This document shows, one piece after another, positions 1 to 7,783 of a DNA stretch of 28,546 nucleotides. Under the pieces are notes generated by a model, which saw nothing but the letters and a program-made list of their open reading frames with translations, was not told the DNA's origin and ran no database searches. Position 1 is the first letter of the stretch; each line of letters starts with the position of its first letter. Origin of the DNA: Faecalibacterium sp. CAG:74 (GTDB lineage: Bacteria; Bacillota; Clostridia; Christensenellales; Aristaeellaceae); NCBI GenBank assembly GCA_000437595.1, contig FR899903.1, positions 23,668 through 52,213 of the forward strand, read 5' to 3'. A program made the position numbers and the translations under genes.

Positions 1-47
1 TTCCTGCTGCATCGCCGGATTTCCCGCTTTTCCCATCCGATTTCATC

Positions 48-71
48 AAAAAAGAGGCGATTGCTCGCCCC
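48..71 (-). terminator. Intrinsic terminator after the VanW-domain gene
   Basis: Read on the minus strand, a 7-bp stem (GGGGCGA / TCGCCTC, one G-U pair) with a 4-base loop is followed by six T residues. It lies about 18 bp beyond the stop codon of the VanW-domain gene, the expected place for a Rho-independent terminator. Confidence 0.75.
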
Positions 72-89
72 TTTTGCGTGTGGATTGCC

Positions 90-1202
90 TTATTCCTCGT
101 CATACACCCGGTAAATCAGCATACACAGCGCACCGTCGCCGCTGGTGTGCGCTTCGACGCGAATCGGGAAATCGTAGTCGTTGCGCCAGCGGAGGTTCTG
201 CGTTTTGTTGCCGACCGCCGCGTCCACGCCGTGGGGCAGGTACGGCGCGGCATTCTCGCCATGTGCACGGCGATAGAGGATGTTGATTCCCGGCAGCTGG
301 AGCAGCGCGTTGTACAGCGTCGAGGACACCTGGCAGGTGCCGCCGCCGTATGCCTTTGATGCCGTGCCGTCCGACAGCGCGCCGGCAATCAGGTAGCCCT
401 TCCCTTTGTTGTACGGACCCATGATTTTGTTGCCGTCAAAAACATCGCCCGGCTGATACACGCCGGAAATCAATTCACCGCCGCGCGCAATGTTGTGGAT
501 GCGGTTGTGATTTTTTTCCGTGTCCACCATCGTATAATACGAGGTGTACGCTGCAATCGGGGTATCCTCGCGCAGGGGATTATCCGTCGGGGACACCGGC
601 GTCAAGTCCGTCAGCTGCTCAAGATTGATATAGCCATAGCTGCGCATATAGTTGACAACCGCCCAGCCGTCATACATGCACCAGATGGAAATCGTCGTGC
701 CGGGATTCAGCACCACCCAGCTTTCGTCCTGATCGCTCATGGACTTGCGGACGTAGCAGGTCGCGGCGGTCTTGGCGACATAGGCGTGCTTCTGCGTGCC
801 GTAGGGCGGCGTCGTGGAAGAATCCACCGGCGTCACACTGAAAATGCGGTGGCGCTTGACATACGCAAGGTCCCCCTGATAACGCATGATGACCCACGTC
901 GGGTCAACATACAGCACTTCGCCGCGCGCAGAGGTATCGCCGACGCGGAAAACGCGCGTGCTTTTGATGTCGCGATCCACATAGCCGCTGGTATACGCGG
1001 TCATGCGGGCGGTATAGAGTGCCGGGGAATTGCTGTCAAAATCCGACAGCACCTTATCCGGATAGACCGCACCCACGACATGGATGACCTCGTCCTCGTT
1101 GAACTCCGAGTCGTCCACTTCCTCATACAGCTCATCTTCCGCCAGCGCCACCCCGGTCAGCGCAATGCACAGCATCAGCAAAAGGGCCATCAGACGTTTC
1201 AT
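90..1202 (-). CDS. Secreted VanW-domain protein
   Basis: A 370-aa exported protein. Residues 1-21 form a Sec signal peptide (basic MKR, a Leu-rich core, cleavage after ALA). Residues 22-40 are very acidic. Two stretches at about 55-125 and 137-198 look like SH3-type beta modules; the second carries the 'GYINLEQL' ending common in cell-wall SH3b domains. Residues 215-350 are a VanW domain, with the diagnostic GGGTCQVSSTLYNA (286-299) and LPHGVDAAVG. VanW is named after a glycopeptide-resistance accessory protein, but its biochemical activity is not established; family members are cell-surface proteins often paired with peptidoglycan-binding modules. The start is supported by GGGGAGG upstream of the ATG. 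There is no van resistance cluster nearby, so this is a housekeeping-type VanW protein, not evidence of vancomycin resistance. Confidence 0.88.
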   Translation of the reverse strand: MKRLMALLLMLCIALTGVALAEDELYEEVDDSEFNEDEVIHVVGAVYPDKVLSDFDSNSPALYTARMTAYTSGYVDRDIKSTRVFRVGDTSARGEVLYVDPTWVIMRYQGDLAYVKRHRIFSVTPVDSSTTPPYGTQKHAYVAKTAATCYVRKSMSDQDESWVVLNPGTTISIWCMYDGWAVVNYMRSYGYINLEQLTDLTPVSPTDNPLREDTPIAAYTSYYTMVDTEKNHNRIHNIARGGELISGVYQPGDVFDGNKIMGPYNKGKGYLIAGALSDGTASKAYGGGTCQVSSTLYNALLQLPGINILYRRAHGENAAPYLPHGVDAAVGNKTQNLRWRNDYDFPIRVEAHTSGDGALCMLIYRVYDEE

Positions 1203-1239
1203 CTGTTATCCTCCCCTGTCGAAACAGTTTCCGCTTCTC

Positions 1240-1268
1240 ATTATACCATTCCTTTGGCAGACAGGCAA
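1240..1268 (-). promoter_or_regulatory. Predicted sigma-A promoter of the VanW-domain gene
   Basis: Minus-strand TTGCCT (-35, 1263-1268) and a perfect TATAAT (-10, 1240-1245) are separated by 17 bp. They lie about 40 bp upstream of the VanW-domain gene start. The -35 is only a partial match. Together with the terminator at 48-71 this makes the gene a likely single-gene transcript. Confidence 0.65.
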
Positions 1269-1351
1269 GGGGGCGGATGCAGAATTTACAAGTTTGGCGT
1301 ACATTCTGACGCTTTTATGCGATTTTCGGATATTTTTCCTTTCTCCCGTCC

Positions 1352-3433
1352 TTATTCACCTCGCTCCTGATAAACCATCTCAAAGTAGCGGTTGCCTTCC
1401 TGCGTAAACGCCTCCACCGTCAAATTGCCCGTCGACAGGCGCTCCACTAATTTCTTCAAATCCGCCGTGAAATAATTCTCCTCCGGCACGACGATATTCC
1501 CTGCAACCTGCTTCCACGCGGCAATATCCTCCGCATCAATCGTGTAGCGGTACTTCTCCGCTTCCGCCTTGCTTGCGCGAAGCTCCGACAGCTGCTCTTT
1601 GACTTCCGCCGTCTGCTCCTGCGTCTCCAAGGATGCAATCTGCGCCGCCAGTTCCGCAATCCGCTGTTCCTGATAGGTGTTCACCAGCGGTTCGGTCATG
1701 TCCGCGAAGATGCGGTACTGCGTTTCATCGTAGACGTTCTGCGCGCAGTATTCCAGATAGCGGATGGCTTCCTCCTTGTGCTGGGAGTACGGGTTCACCA
1801 CCAGCACATAGACCGATGCCGGAATCGCGGCGGGCGACGATTCGCCGACCTTCATCGGCATGTGGCAATCCGTCGTAATCGGCATAGAAACGTCCATTTC
1901 GTAGAGCGAATACCCGTCCTCATTCTGCGGGAAAGCGTCTTCATCCTCCGGGACGTTCGCCACGATGTAGGTCAGCAGCTCCTGCAATTCGGCGTTATTC
2001 AGCGTGATGCGATTGCCGAGCAGCTGCTGCTCGTTCAGGTAGCGCTCGATACTCATGTTCAGCATATTCAGGCGACTGTAACCGGGGTAGCCGAGGGGTG
2101 CCATGCCTTCATCCGCGAAAACGCCCTCATCCGCCAGCTGGGTAATTTGCTGGAACATCTCCAGCAGCGTATTCGCAAAAGTCATGCCGTTCTGCTCCAG
2201 CACATCCATTGCCGCGTCAGGCAGATAGGTTTCAACCGTCTCATACCAGCCGACAATTTGGCCGTCGTCGGTCGTGAGACCCTTCTGCAAACCGGGATAG
2301 AGGCGGCTGACCTGCTTGGAGAGGATTGCACTGCTGCTCAGATCGGTGAAGTAGCCCTTGGTTTTCAGCAGCTTCAAACTCACCGTATCAAACGGCGTGA
2401 TGCAGAGGATATCCACATCGCTGTTTTTCGTGTTGAGGATATCGGCGGTCGTCAGATCATAGACGCTGCGGAAGGTCACGCCGTTCTGCAGCATGTAGTC
2501 AGCCGCGTTGTGCGCTTCCGTCTGGCTCAGGACAAGCGTCACGGATGTCTCGGAGACAATACGGCTGCTCATCAGCAGCGTACCGTTGGCGAGCAGTACG
2601 TCATCATCCGTCACCAGCAGGATGCTGTCCATTGTCGTCAGCGGGGACGTGATGCACGTCATGGTTTCCAGCGTTTCGCCGCTGTACAGCCCGCGCACAT
2701 TGTCGTCATACATCAGGGCGTAATAGCGCCCGTTCACATAGCGCAAATCGTCCGCCGTCCAAAGCGGCACGGTGTCCGACGTGTACGTTTCTTTGCCGAC
2801 TTTGCCCGTCGCGGGGTCAAAGGTGTGCAGCGTCAGCATCTGCTTGTCATAGTCTCCTTCGGGATTGCAGAGCGTATCGCCGCGGAGGAACAGCTTCACC
2901 TCGCTCCACTCTTCATCGCTGAAACTGCCGATTTGCCGCACTTCGCTCGTTTCCAGATTCTCGTAAATCAGCTGCTGCGGCTTGCCCTCCACGCGCAGGG
3001 TAAGGTAGATTGCCTTGTCGGACACCAGCAAATCGCCGACACCCGCGTTTTCGTCATCCAACGCTTCTCGCACATCCCAGCGCGACGTCAGTTCCCACGC
3101 GTTGTCCGCATTCAGTGTGTACGTCACGAGCAGTTCGTTCCAGTCGGCATCGTACCCGATGCCGGTTAGCGTCAGCTGCCCTTCCGCGTCGCGCCGCAGC
3201 ACCGAGTGCATCACATTATCCGGCATATCCGCCAGCTTCTCCGCGCTGCCGTCCGCCAGCGACACACGGTAGAGTGCCTTGCCGCCCGTAAGCAGCAGCG
3301 CATCCCCTTCGCGCAGGGGCGTTGTGTCGCCCAGCCACGCCCCTTCCGGCAGCTCACAGCGGAAATGCTCCGCCATTGCCGCGCCGCAGAGCAGCACCAG
3401 CATCGCCAAACATGCGCACAAGACTTTCTTCAT
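1352..3433 (-). CDS. Exported protein: beta-propeller-like N-terminus plus solute-binding-like domain
   Basis: A 693-aa secreted protein. Residues 1-21 are a signal peptide ending AMA. There is no lipobox, because the Cys at 16 is preceded by Leu. Residues 28-285 are rich in short beta-type repeats that read like a propeller ('ALYRVSLADGSAEKLADM'). From about 300 to 590 the pattern resembles family 1 extracellular solute-binding proteins: a 'DVDILCITPFD' strand, a 'GYFTDLS' segment, and 'VYVLVVNPYSQHKEEAIRYLEYC', typical of the helix that follows the hinge in sugar-binding proteins. Residues 590-640 form a Glu/Ala/Lys-rich coiled coil. AAAGGAG lies 8 nt before the ATG. No ABC permease or ATPase is adjacent, so a transport role is only inferred; the propeller fusion suggests a sensing or surface role. 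The specific family is not recognised. Confidence 0.7.
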   Translation of the reverse strand: MKKVLCACLAMLVLLCGAAMAEHFRCELPEGAWLGDTTPLREGDALLLTGGKALYRVSLADGSAEKLADMPDNVMHSVLRRDAEGQLTLTGIGYDADWNELLVTYTLNADNAWELTSRWDVREALDDENAGVGDLLVSDKAIYLTLRVEGKPQQLIYENLETSEVRQIGSFSDEEWSEVKLFLRGDTLCNPEGDYDKQMLTLHTFDPATGKVGKETYTSDTVPLWTADDLRYVNGRYYALMYDDNVRGLYSGETLETMTCITSPLTTMDSILLVTDDDVLLANGTLLMSSRIVSETSVTLVLSQTEAHNAADYMLQNGVTFRSVYDLTTADILNTKNSDVDILCITPFDTVSLKLLKTKGYFTDLSSSAILSKQVSRLYPGLQKGLTTDDGQIVGWYETVETYLPDAAMDVLEQNGMTFANTLLEMFQQITQLADEGVFADEGMAPLGYPGYSRLNMLNMSIERYLNEQQLLGNRITLNNAELQELLTYIVANVPEDEDAFPQNEDGYSLYEMDVSMPITTDCHMPMKVGESSPAAIPASVYVLVVNPYSQHKEEAIRYLEYCAQNVYDETQYRIFADMTEPLVNTYQEQRIAELAAQIASLETQEQTAEVKEQLSELRASKAEAEKYRYTIDAEDIAAWKQVAGNIVVPEENYFTADLKKLVERLSTGNLTVEAFTQEGNRYFEMVYQERGE

Positions 3434-3612
3434 GATATTGACTCCTTTCGTTCTATCCTGTCTATAAACGAATTCCGCGCCTCCGGAAGCGCTTCACCCA
3501 TTAGACGCGCGGCAGGCGGAATCGGTTGCGCGAAAATTGCATTTTCCGCAAAAAATCCGGAGCGCCGATTCGTACTGTCCGAAGGGGGATTATTCGTTGT
3601 TGTCCGGATGCT

Positions 3613-3705
3613 TCATGATGATACTATTTCCAAATGAGAATGCGCCGCGGAAAATAAGTTCAGCATCAGAAGGGCAAGGAAAACGCTCGTCAGTCTCTTC
3701 GTCAT
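3613..3705 (-). CDS. 30-aa signal-peptide-like microprotein (possible gene remnant)
   Basis: A short reading frame encodes MTKRLTSVFLALLMLNLFSA followed by ten more residues (AHSHLEIVSS). An AAAGGAG Shine-Dalgarno lies 6 nt before the ATG. The first 20 residues have a basic start and a hydrophobic core, like a Sec signal peptide. They closely resemble the MKRLTSLVLALLLAL start of the lipocalin-like gene just upstream on the same strand. Either it is a true small secreted or membrane peptide, or the stub of a decayed paralogue of that gene. Its 3' half is related to the palindromic element before ilvD (12247-12322), which suggests that repeat DNA truncated the gene. A weak promoter-like TTGCAC-18-TTATAC lies upstream. 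Confidence 0.5.
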   Translation of the reverse strand: MTKRLTSVFLALLMLNLFSAAHSHLEIVSS

Positions 3706-3781
3706 TCGTTGCTCCTTTCTTCTACCAGTTCATTCATGTTTTCGTGCAACAATAGCATCAAAGGTATAACAATTTCCTCCC

Positions 3782-3821
3782 AAAAATGTGCAAGGGCGGA
3801 AGACGTTCCCGTCCTCCGCCC
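3782..3821 (-). terminator. Terminator-like hairpin after the lipocalin-like gene
   Basis: On the minus strand an 11-bp stem (GGGCGGAGGAC / GTCTTCCGCCC, one G-U pair) with a 6-base loop is followed, after TTGCACA, by five T residues. It starts about 30 bp past the stop codon of the lipocalin-like gene. The T-tract is displaced by several bases, so it may be a weak terminator. Confidence 0.55.
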
Positions 3822-3849
3822 CAATGGTGGTTATGATTTGGATATTATT

Positions 3850-4560
3850 TTATTCCGCCGCAGCAGGTTCTGCGTCCTCCGGAACAGCTTCCATCAGGAA
3901 GTCCATTGTGGTGTCGCCCTGCACAAGTTCAAACAGCACCGTGCCGTCCGTCAGCTTCGCCACGCCGAACATCTGCGTCGTGTTCTTGTCCACCGGCAGC
4001 GTCACAGTGAGGATGCCATCCACAAACGTCATCGGAATCGGAATCTCCGCCAGCGCCGTCTGACCAACCAGATTCAGCAGGTACAGATTGCTCTCCTTCA
4101 CTTCGATGATGCACTCCTGACCCACCATGCTCATCGGCACGCTCATGCCGTTCATGATGACGCTCGTCGCCTGCCACTTGCCTTGCAGTTCTTCTTCCGT
4201 CGTCTCCGTGCTGATGGTCAGCTCTTCGTCCTCGGCAGGCGCTTCACGGGTGAAGTCAATCTTCATGCCATCCTGCTCGGTGCTCAGGCCCGTTTCGGTC
4301 ACGGTCACAAGCCCTTCGCCTTCCGTTCCCTTGTCCATCACGAGGTTGCCGTCCTCATTCTTTTCCCAGACGCCTTCCTCCGAATCCATGCCCGCAATGT
4401 CCATCTTGTAGGTACCGTCAGCGTTGATGGTCAGCGTCACCTGAATGCCAAGCAGCTCGCCGTACCATTCGCCGGTCACATCCGCCGTTTCCGCGAACGC
4501 GCCCACCATCATCGTCAGCGCCAGCAACAGCGCCAGAACCAAGGAAGTCAACCGTTTCAT
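3850..4560 (-). CDS. Exported lipocalin-like / beta-barrel protein of unknown function
   Basis: A 236-aa protein with a signal peptide at residues 1-23 (MKRLTSLVLALLLALTMMVG, cleaved after AFA). The mature part holds two similar beta-rich units that each begin with a Gly-x-Trp strand: 'TGEWYGELLGIQVTLTINAD' at 29-48, and 'QGKWQATSVIMNG' from about 126. This layout is seen in lipocalin-like secreted proteins of gut Firmicutes. The mature protein is strongly acidic, with Glu-rich linkers near 107-125 and at the C-terminus. The start was set at 4560 rather than an upstream in-frame ATG because AAGGAG lies 9 nt before it and because the signal peptide then begins at residue 1. The ligand and role are not recognisable. 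Confidence 0.75.
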   Translation of the reverse strand: MKRLTSLVLALLLALTMMVGAFAETADVTGEWYGELLGIQVTLTINADGTYKMDIAGMDSEEGVWEKNEDGNLVMDKGTEGEGLVTVTETGLSTEQDGMKIDFTREAPAEDEELTISTETTEEELQGKWQATSVIMNGMSVPMSMVGQECIIEVKESNLYLLNLVGQTALAEIPIPMTFVDGILTVTLPVDKNTTQMFGVAKLTDGTVLFELVQGDTTMDFLMEAVPEDAEPAAAE

Positions 4561-4644
4561 GTGCCTTTTCTCCTTGTTCGGGGGATTTGCCCCGTGTATT
4601 TGCGGCATGTTTTTTCCTCTCGAACGCCGCTCTCGATTGCGTTT

Positions 4645-4673
4645 ATTTTATCATTGTTTCCGTGATATGTCAA
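4645..4673 (-). promoter_or_regulatory. Strong sigma-A promoter of the lipocalin-like gene
   Basis: Minus-strand TTGACA (4668-4673) and TAAAAT (4645-4650) with exactly 17 bp between them. The -35 is a perfect consensus and the -10 differs at one position. It lies about 85 bp upstream of the start codon, leaving a long 5' leader (4561-4638). Confidence 0.8.
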
Positions 4674-4726
4674 TGGAGGGGGAGGAATTTTACAACTGCT
4701 GTGATTAAAAAGGAATTGAAACGATG

Positions 4727-4782
4727 TTATCCACCGCTTTTGCACATTGTTATCCACAAGGTTATGCACTTTCTGTGGATAA
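4727..4782. promoter_or_regulatory. Cluster of DnaA boxes
   Basis: Four DnaA-box-like 9-mers lie in 56 bp. TTATCCACC (4727-4735) has one mismatch, TTATCCACA (4750-4758) is perfect, TTATGCACT (4762-4770) has one mismatch to TTATNCACA, and TGTGGATAA (4774-4782) is a perfect box on the other strand. They sit in the gap between the promoter of the lipocalin-like gene and the copA terminator. This density is far above chance in GC-rich DNA. The function (DnaA titration, regulation or an origin element) is inference; no dnaA or dnaN gene is in the window. Confidence 0.7.
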
Positions 4783-4790
4783 TCCGTGCG

Positions 4791-4834
4791 AAAAATCCCC
4801 CTCCACGTCTCCGCATGAGACAGGAAGGGGGAAA
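4791..4834 (-). terminator. Intrinsic terminator of csoR-copA
   Basis: On the minus strand a long stem (TCCCCCT…GTCTC with GAGAC…AGGGGGA, and small internal mismatches) is capped by a 5-base loop and followed by TTTTT. It starts about 10 bp after the TAA at 4845 that would end copA in its original frame. That position is itself evidence that the ancestral copA end is at 4845. Confidence 0.85.
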
Positions 4835-4939
4835 TGCTATGAAATTACTTGTCGAACCCCTTGACCTCGTAGTCGTTTTCTTCGACAACCGCTTTGAGCA
4901 GGGGCTTCAAGGCGTTTTCATCCGCATCGGCTTTCAGCG

Positions 4940-7423
4940 TCACGACCGCCGTACCCGCTTCGTGGCTTTCCGCCGGGCTCTGCACGCCATACACCGCTTC
5001 TCGTGGCTTGCCGCCGCGCTCTGCACGCCATCCACCGCTTCCAGCGCCGCCTTCACGCGTGCCTCGCAGTGGGCACACATCATGCCATCAATGCGCATCG
5101 TCAGCACCTTTGCGCCGGGCTGGGCGGCTATGTTGGGCAGCGTCACCGGGTGCAGGGCACGGTCATGCCGGCCGTCGCGCAGGCGGAAGAGGTTCAGCCG
5201 CAGCGCGTTCGACACCACGCAGAAGCTGCTCAGGCTCATCGCCGCCGCGCCGAACATCGGGTTCAATTTCCAGCCCAGCAGGCTGATGAACACGCCCGCC
5301 GCCAGCGGGATACCGATGACATTGTAGCAGAACGCCCAGAACAGGTTCTCGTGGATGTTGCGCAGCGTCGCGCGGGAGAGGCGAATCGCCGCGGGAACGT
5401 CGGAGAGGCGGCTGTTCATCAGCACCACATCCGCCGCGTCCATGGCAATGTCCGTACCCGCGCCGATGGCAATGCCCACATCCGCGCAGGTAAGCGCCGG
5501 AGCGTCGTTGATGCCGTCGCCGACCATCGCGGCGCGTCCAACCTTCTGCAAGCGGCGCACGACGTCCGCCTTGCCGTCCGGCAGAACGCCCGCGACCACT
5601 TGGTCAACGCCTGCCGTCTGCCCGACCGCCTGTGCCGTGCGCGGATTGTCGCCCGTAATCATCACGACGCGGATGCCCATTTTGCGCAGTTCCGCGACCG
5701 CTTCGGGGCTGTCGTCCTTCACCGTGTCCGCGACCGCCATCATGCCGAGAATCGCGCCGTCGCGGCTGAACAACAGGGGCGTTTTGCCCTCGCCGGAGAG
5801 CTTTTCCGCCGCCGCAAGCAGGGTTTCCGGCACCTTGCACTGCCCCTGCATGTACTTCACGCTGCCGCCAAGGAGCAGCGCACCATCGCGTTTCGCCGTC
5901 AGACCGTTGCCGGGCAGCGCAGCGAAATCCGCCACGTCCTGCGCCTTTCGTCCCTTTTCAAGCGCATACTGCACAACCGCTTTCGCCAGCGGATGCTCCG
6001 AGGGCGTTTCCAGTGACAGCGCCGCGTCCAAGAGGTCGTTTTCGCCAATGCCGTCCGCCGGAAGCACATCCGTCACGCGCATCTGACCGCTCGTAATTGT
6101 GCCGGTTTTGTCCAGTGCGACAATCTGCACCTTGCCGGTCTCCTCCAGCGAAGCCGCCGTCTTGAACAGGATGCCGTTCTTCGCGCCAACGCCGTTGCCG
6201 ACCATAATCGCGACGGGCGTCGCCAGCCCCAGCGCGCATGGGCAGCTGATGACCAGCACCGCAATCGCGCGGGACAGCGCATCCCCGAACGGCGCGCCAA
6301 GCAGCAGCCAGACACTCATCGTCACCACGGCGATGGAAATCACAACCGGGACGAACACGCCGGACACCTTGTCCGCAACCTTGGCAATCGGCGCTTTCGT
6401 CGCCGCCGCGTCGGACACCATGCGAATAATCTGGCTCAGCGTCGTATCCTCGCCCACGCGGGTCGCCTCGCAGCGCAGGAAGCCAGACTGATTGACCGTC
6501 GCCGCCGACACATTGTCGCCCGCTGCCTTATCCACCGGGACGCTCTCGCCCGTCAGCGCCGATTCGTTGACCGCGCTCATGCCGTCCAGCACGCGTCCGT
6601 CCACCGGAATGCTTTCGCCCGGACGCACGACGAACACGTCGCCCTTCTGCACCTGCTCAATCGGCAGGGAGACTTCCTGCCCATCGCGGAGGACGTTCGC
6701 CGTCTTGGGCGCGAGCTTCATCAGGGATTTCAGCGCGTCGGTCGTCTTGCCCTTGCTGCGCGCCTCAAGCATCTTCCCCACCGTGATAAGCGTCAAAATC
6801 ATCGCGGCGGACTCAAAATAAAATTCGTGCATGTAACCCATGACGGCATCCATATTCCCGTGCAGCTGCGCGTCGGTCATGGCAAAGAGCGCGTAAGTGC
6901 TGTACAGGAAGGACGCCGTTGCGCCAAGCGCGACGAGCGTGTCCATATTCGGGCTGCGGTGCCACAGCGCCTTGAAGCCGCTGATAAAGAACTTCTGGTT
7001 GATGACCATGATGATGATGGTCAGGAGCATCTGCGTCAGCCCCATGGCGACGTGGTTGCCGTCGAACCACGCGGGCAGCGGCCAGTTCCACATCATGTGT
7101 CCCATGGAGAAGTACATCAGCACCATCAGGAAACCCAGCGACCAGCACAGGCGGCGTTTGAGCTTCGGGGTTTCGTGGTCTTCGAGGGCTTCCTCTGCGG
7201 CGGATGCGCTCTGCTTGCTTTCCGTGCCCTTGACGCTCGCGCCGTAGCCCGCGTCCTGCACTGCGCGGATAATTTCGCCGTCCGCCGCCGTCCCTTCGAC
7301 GCCCATGGCGTTCGTCAGCAGGCTGACGGAGACGCTCGTCACGCCCGGCACGGCGCTGACCGCCTTCTCCACCCGCGCCGCGCACGCCGCGCAGGACATG
7401 CCGGTGACACAATATTGCTTCAT
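4940..7423 (-). CDS. copA: Copper-exporting P1B-type ATPase CopA (C-terminus frameshifted)
   Basis: Exports Cu(I) across the cytoplasmic membrane using ATP. From the ATG at 7423 the protein has an N-terminal heavy-metal domain with GMSCAAC, then transmembrane helices, TGES (phosphatase loop), the CPC metal site in VISCPCALGLATP, DKTGTI with the phosphorylated Asp, SEHPLAKAVV (nucleotide-binding HP motif), MITGDN and GDGINDAPAL. A second heavy-metal domain (GMMCAHC) lies at the C-terminus, an unusual position. In that domain a 41-bp tandem duplication (4961-5042) shifts the frame, so the readable product ends in a basic tail at 4940. Removing one copy restores the domain to a TAA at 4845. An upstream in-frame GTG (7435) overlaps the AAAGGAG site and is unlikely to be the start. 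It lies 25 bp after csoR and shares its promoter. Confidence 0.93.
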   Translation of the reverse strand: MKQYCVTGMSCAACAARVEKAVSAVPGVTSVSVSLLTNAMGVEGTAADGEIIRAVQDAGYGASVKGTESKQSASAAEEALEDHETPKLKRRLCWSLGFLMVLMYFSMGHMMWNWPLPAWFDGNHVAMGLTQMLLTIIIMVINQKFFISGFKALWHRSPNMDTLVALGATASFLYSTYALFAMTDAQLHGNMDAVMGYMHEFYFESAAMILTLITVGKMLEARSKGKTTDALKSLMKLAPKTANVLRDGQEVSLPIEQVQKGDVFVVRPGESIPVDGRVLDGMSAVNESALTGESVPVDKAAGDNVSAATVNQSGFLRCEATRVGEDTTLSQIIRMVSDAAATKAPIAKVADKVSGVFVPVVISIAVVTMSVWLLLGAPFGDALSRAIAVLVISCPCALGLATPVAIMVGNGVGAKNGILFKTAASLEETGKVQIVALDKTGTITSGQMRVTDVLPADGIGENDLLDAALSLETPSEHPLAKAVVQYALEKGRKAQDVADFAALPGNGLTAKRDGALLLGGSVKYMQGQCKVPETLLAAAEKLSGEGKTPLLFSRDGAILGMMAVADTVKDDSPEAVAELRKMGIRVVMITGDNPRTAQAVGQTAGVDQVVAGVLPDGKADVVRRLQKVGRAAMVGDGINDAPALTCADVGIAIGAGTDIAMDAADVVLMNSRLSDVPAAIRLSRATLRNIHENLFWAFCYNVIGIPLAAGVFISLLGWKLNPMFGAAAMSLSSFCVVSNALRLNLFRLRDGRHDRALHPVTLPNIAAQPGAKVLTMRIDGMMCAHCEARVKAALEAVDGVQSAAASHEKRCMACRARRKATKRVRRS
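4961..5042. repeat. 41-bp imperfect tandem duplication disrupting copA
   Basis: Two adjacent 41-bp copies (4961-5001 and 5002-5042) match at 37 positions; the mismatches are at unit positions 9, 16, 31 and 41. Since 41 is not a multiple of three, the duplication frameshifts copA. With one copy removed, the sequence reads through ASHEAGTAVVTLKADADENA to the expected end of a heavy-metal domain. Confidence 0.9.
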
Positions 7424-7448
7424 TACATATATCACTCCTTTGGTTCTA

Positions 7449-7760
7449 TCACTTCATCAGCTTTTGCAGCGTCTGCACCAGCTCGTCGATGGCTTCATCA
7501 TGCCCGGCGCGGATGTCGTCCGCCACGCAGCTGCGGATATGGCTGGCAAGCAGCTCCTTGGTGAACGCGTTGAGGGCGGCGGACGTTGCGGCGACCTGCG
7601 TGAGAATATCCGGGCAGTACGCGCTGTTCTCCACCATGCCGCGGATGCCGCGCACCTGCCCCTCGATGCGGTTCAGGCGGTTGATGAGGGCTTTCATTTC
7701 CTCCGGCGTTCGCTCTTTATGCTTATGGCAGGCTTCACACTGATGATTGCAGCAATCCAT
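7449..7760 (-). CDS. csoR: Copper-sensing repressor CsoR
   Basis: A 103-aa CsoR/DUF156-family regulator. It is an all-helical DNA-binding protein that releases its operator when Cu(I) binds. The Cu(I) ligand set Cys-His-Cys is visible as YCPDILTQ, then SHIRSC in the next helix. The helix 1 signature 'INRLNRIEGQVRGIRGMVE' is typical of the family. The first 14 residues are rich in Cys and His (MDCCNHQCEACHKH), an addition that could bind extra metal. The start at 7760 has AGGAGG 9 nt upstream; a longer reading frame upstream would overlap the promoter and operator. It is first in a csoR-copA operon and presumably autoregulated through the palindromes at 7784-7826. Confidence 0.92.
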   Translation of the reverse strand: MDCCNHQCEACHKHKERTPEEMKALINRLNRIEGQVRGIRGMVENSAYCPDILTQVAATSAALNAFTKELLASHIRSCVADDIRAGHDEAIDELVQTLQKLMK

Positions 7761-7783
7761 GGACTGATTCCTCCTGTGATAAG

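Noticed and set aside
90..1202. Vancomycin resistance gene
   Set aside because: The VanW domain alone does not confer resistance; no vanA/B ligase, vanH, vanX or vanRS genes are in the window.
4727..4782. Chromosomal origin (oriC)
   Set aside because: DnaA boxes are present, but there is no dnaA, dnaN, rpmH or gyr gene nearby and no clear AT-rich unwinding element, so only a DnaA-box cluster is claimed.
7424..7435. GTG start of copA at 7435
   Set aside because: Its G is part of the AAAGGAG ribosome-binding site, so the ATG at 7423 is the realistic start.
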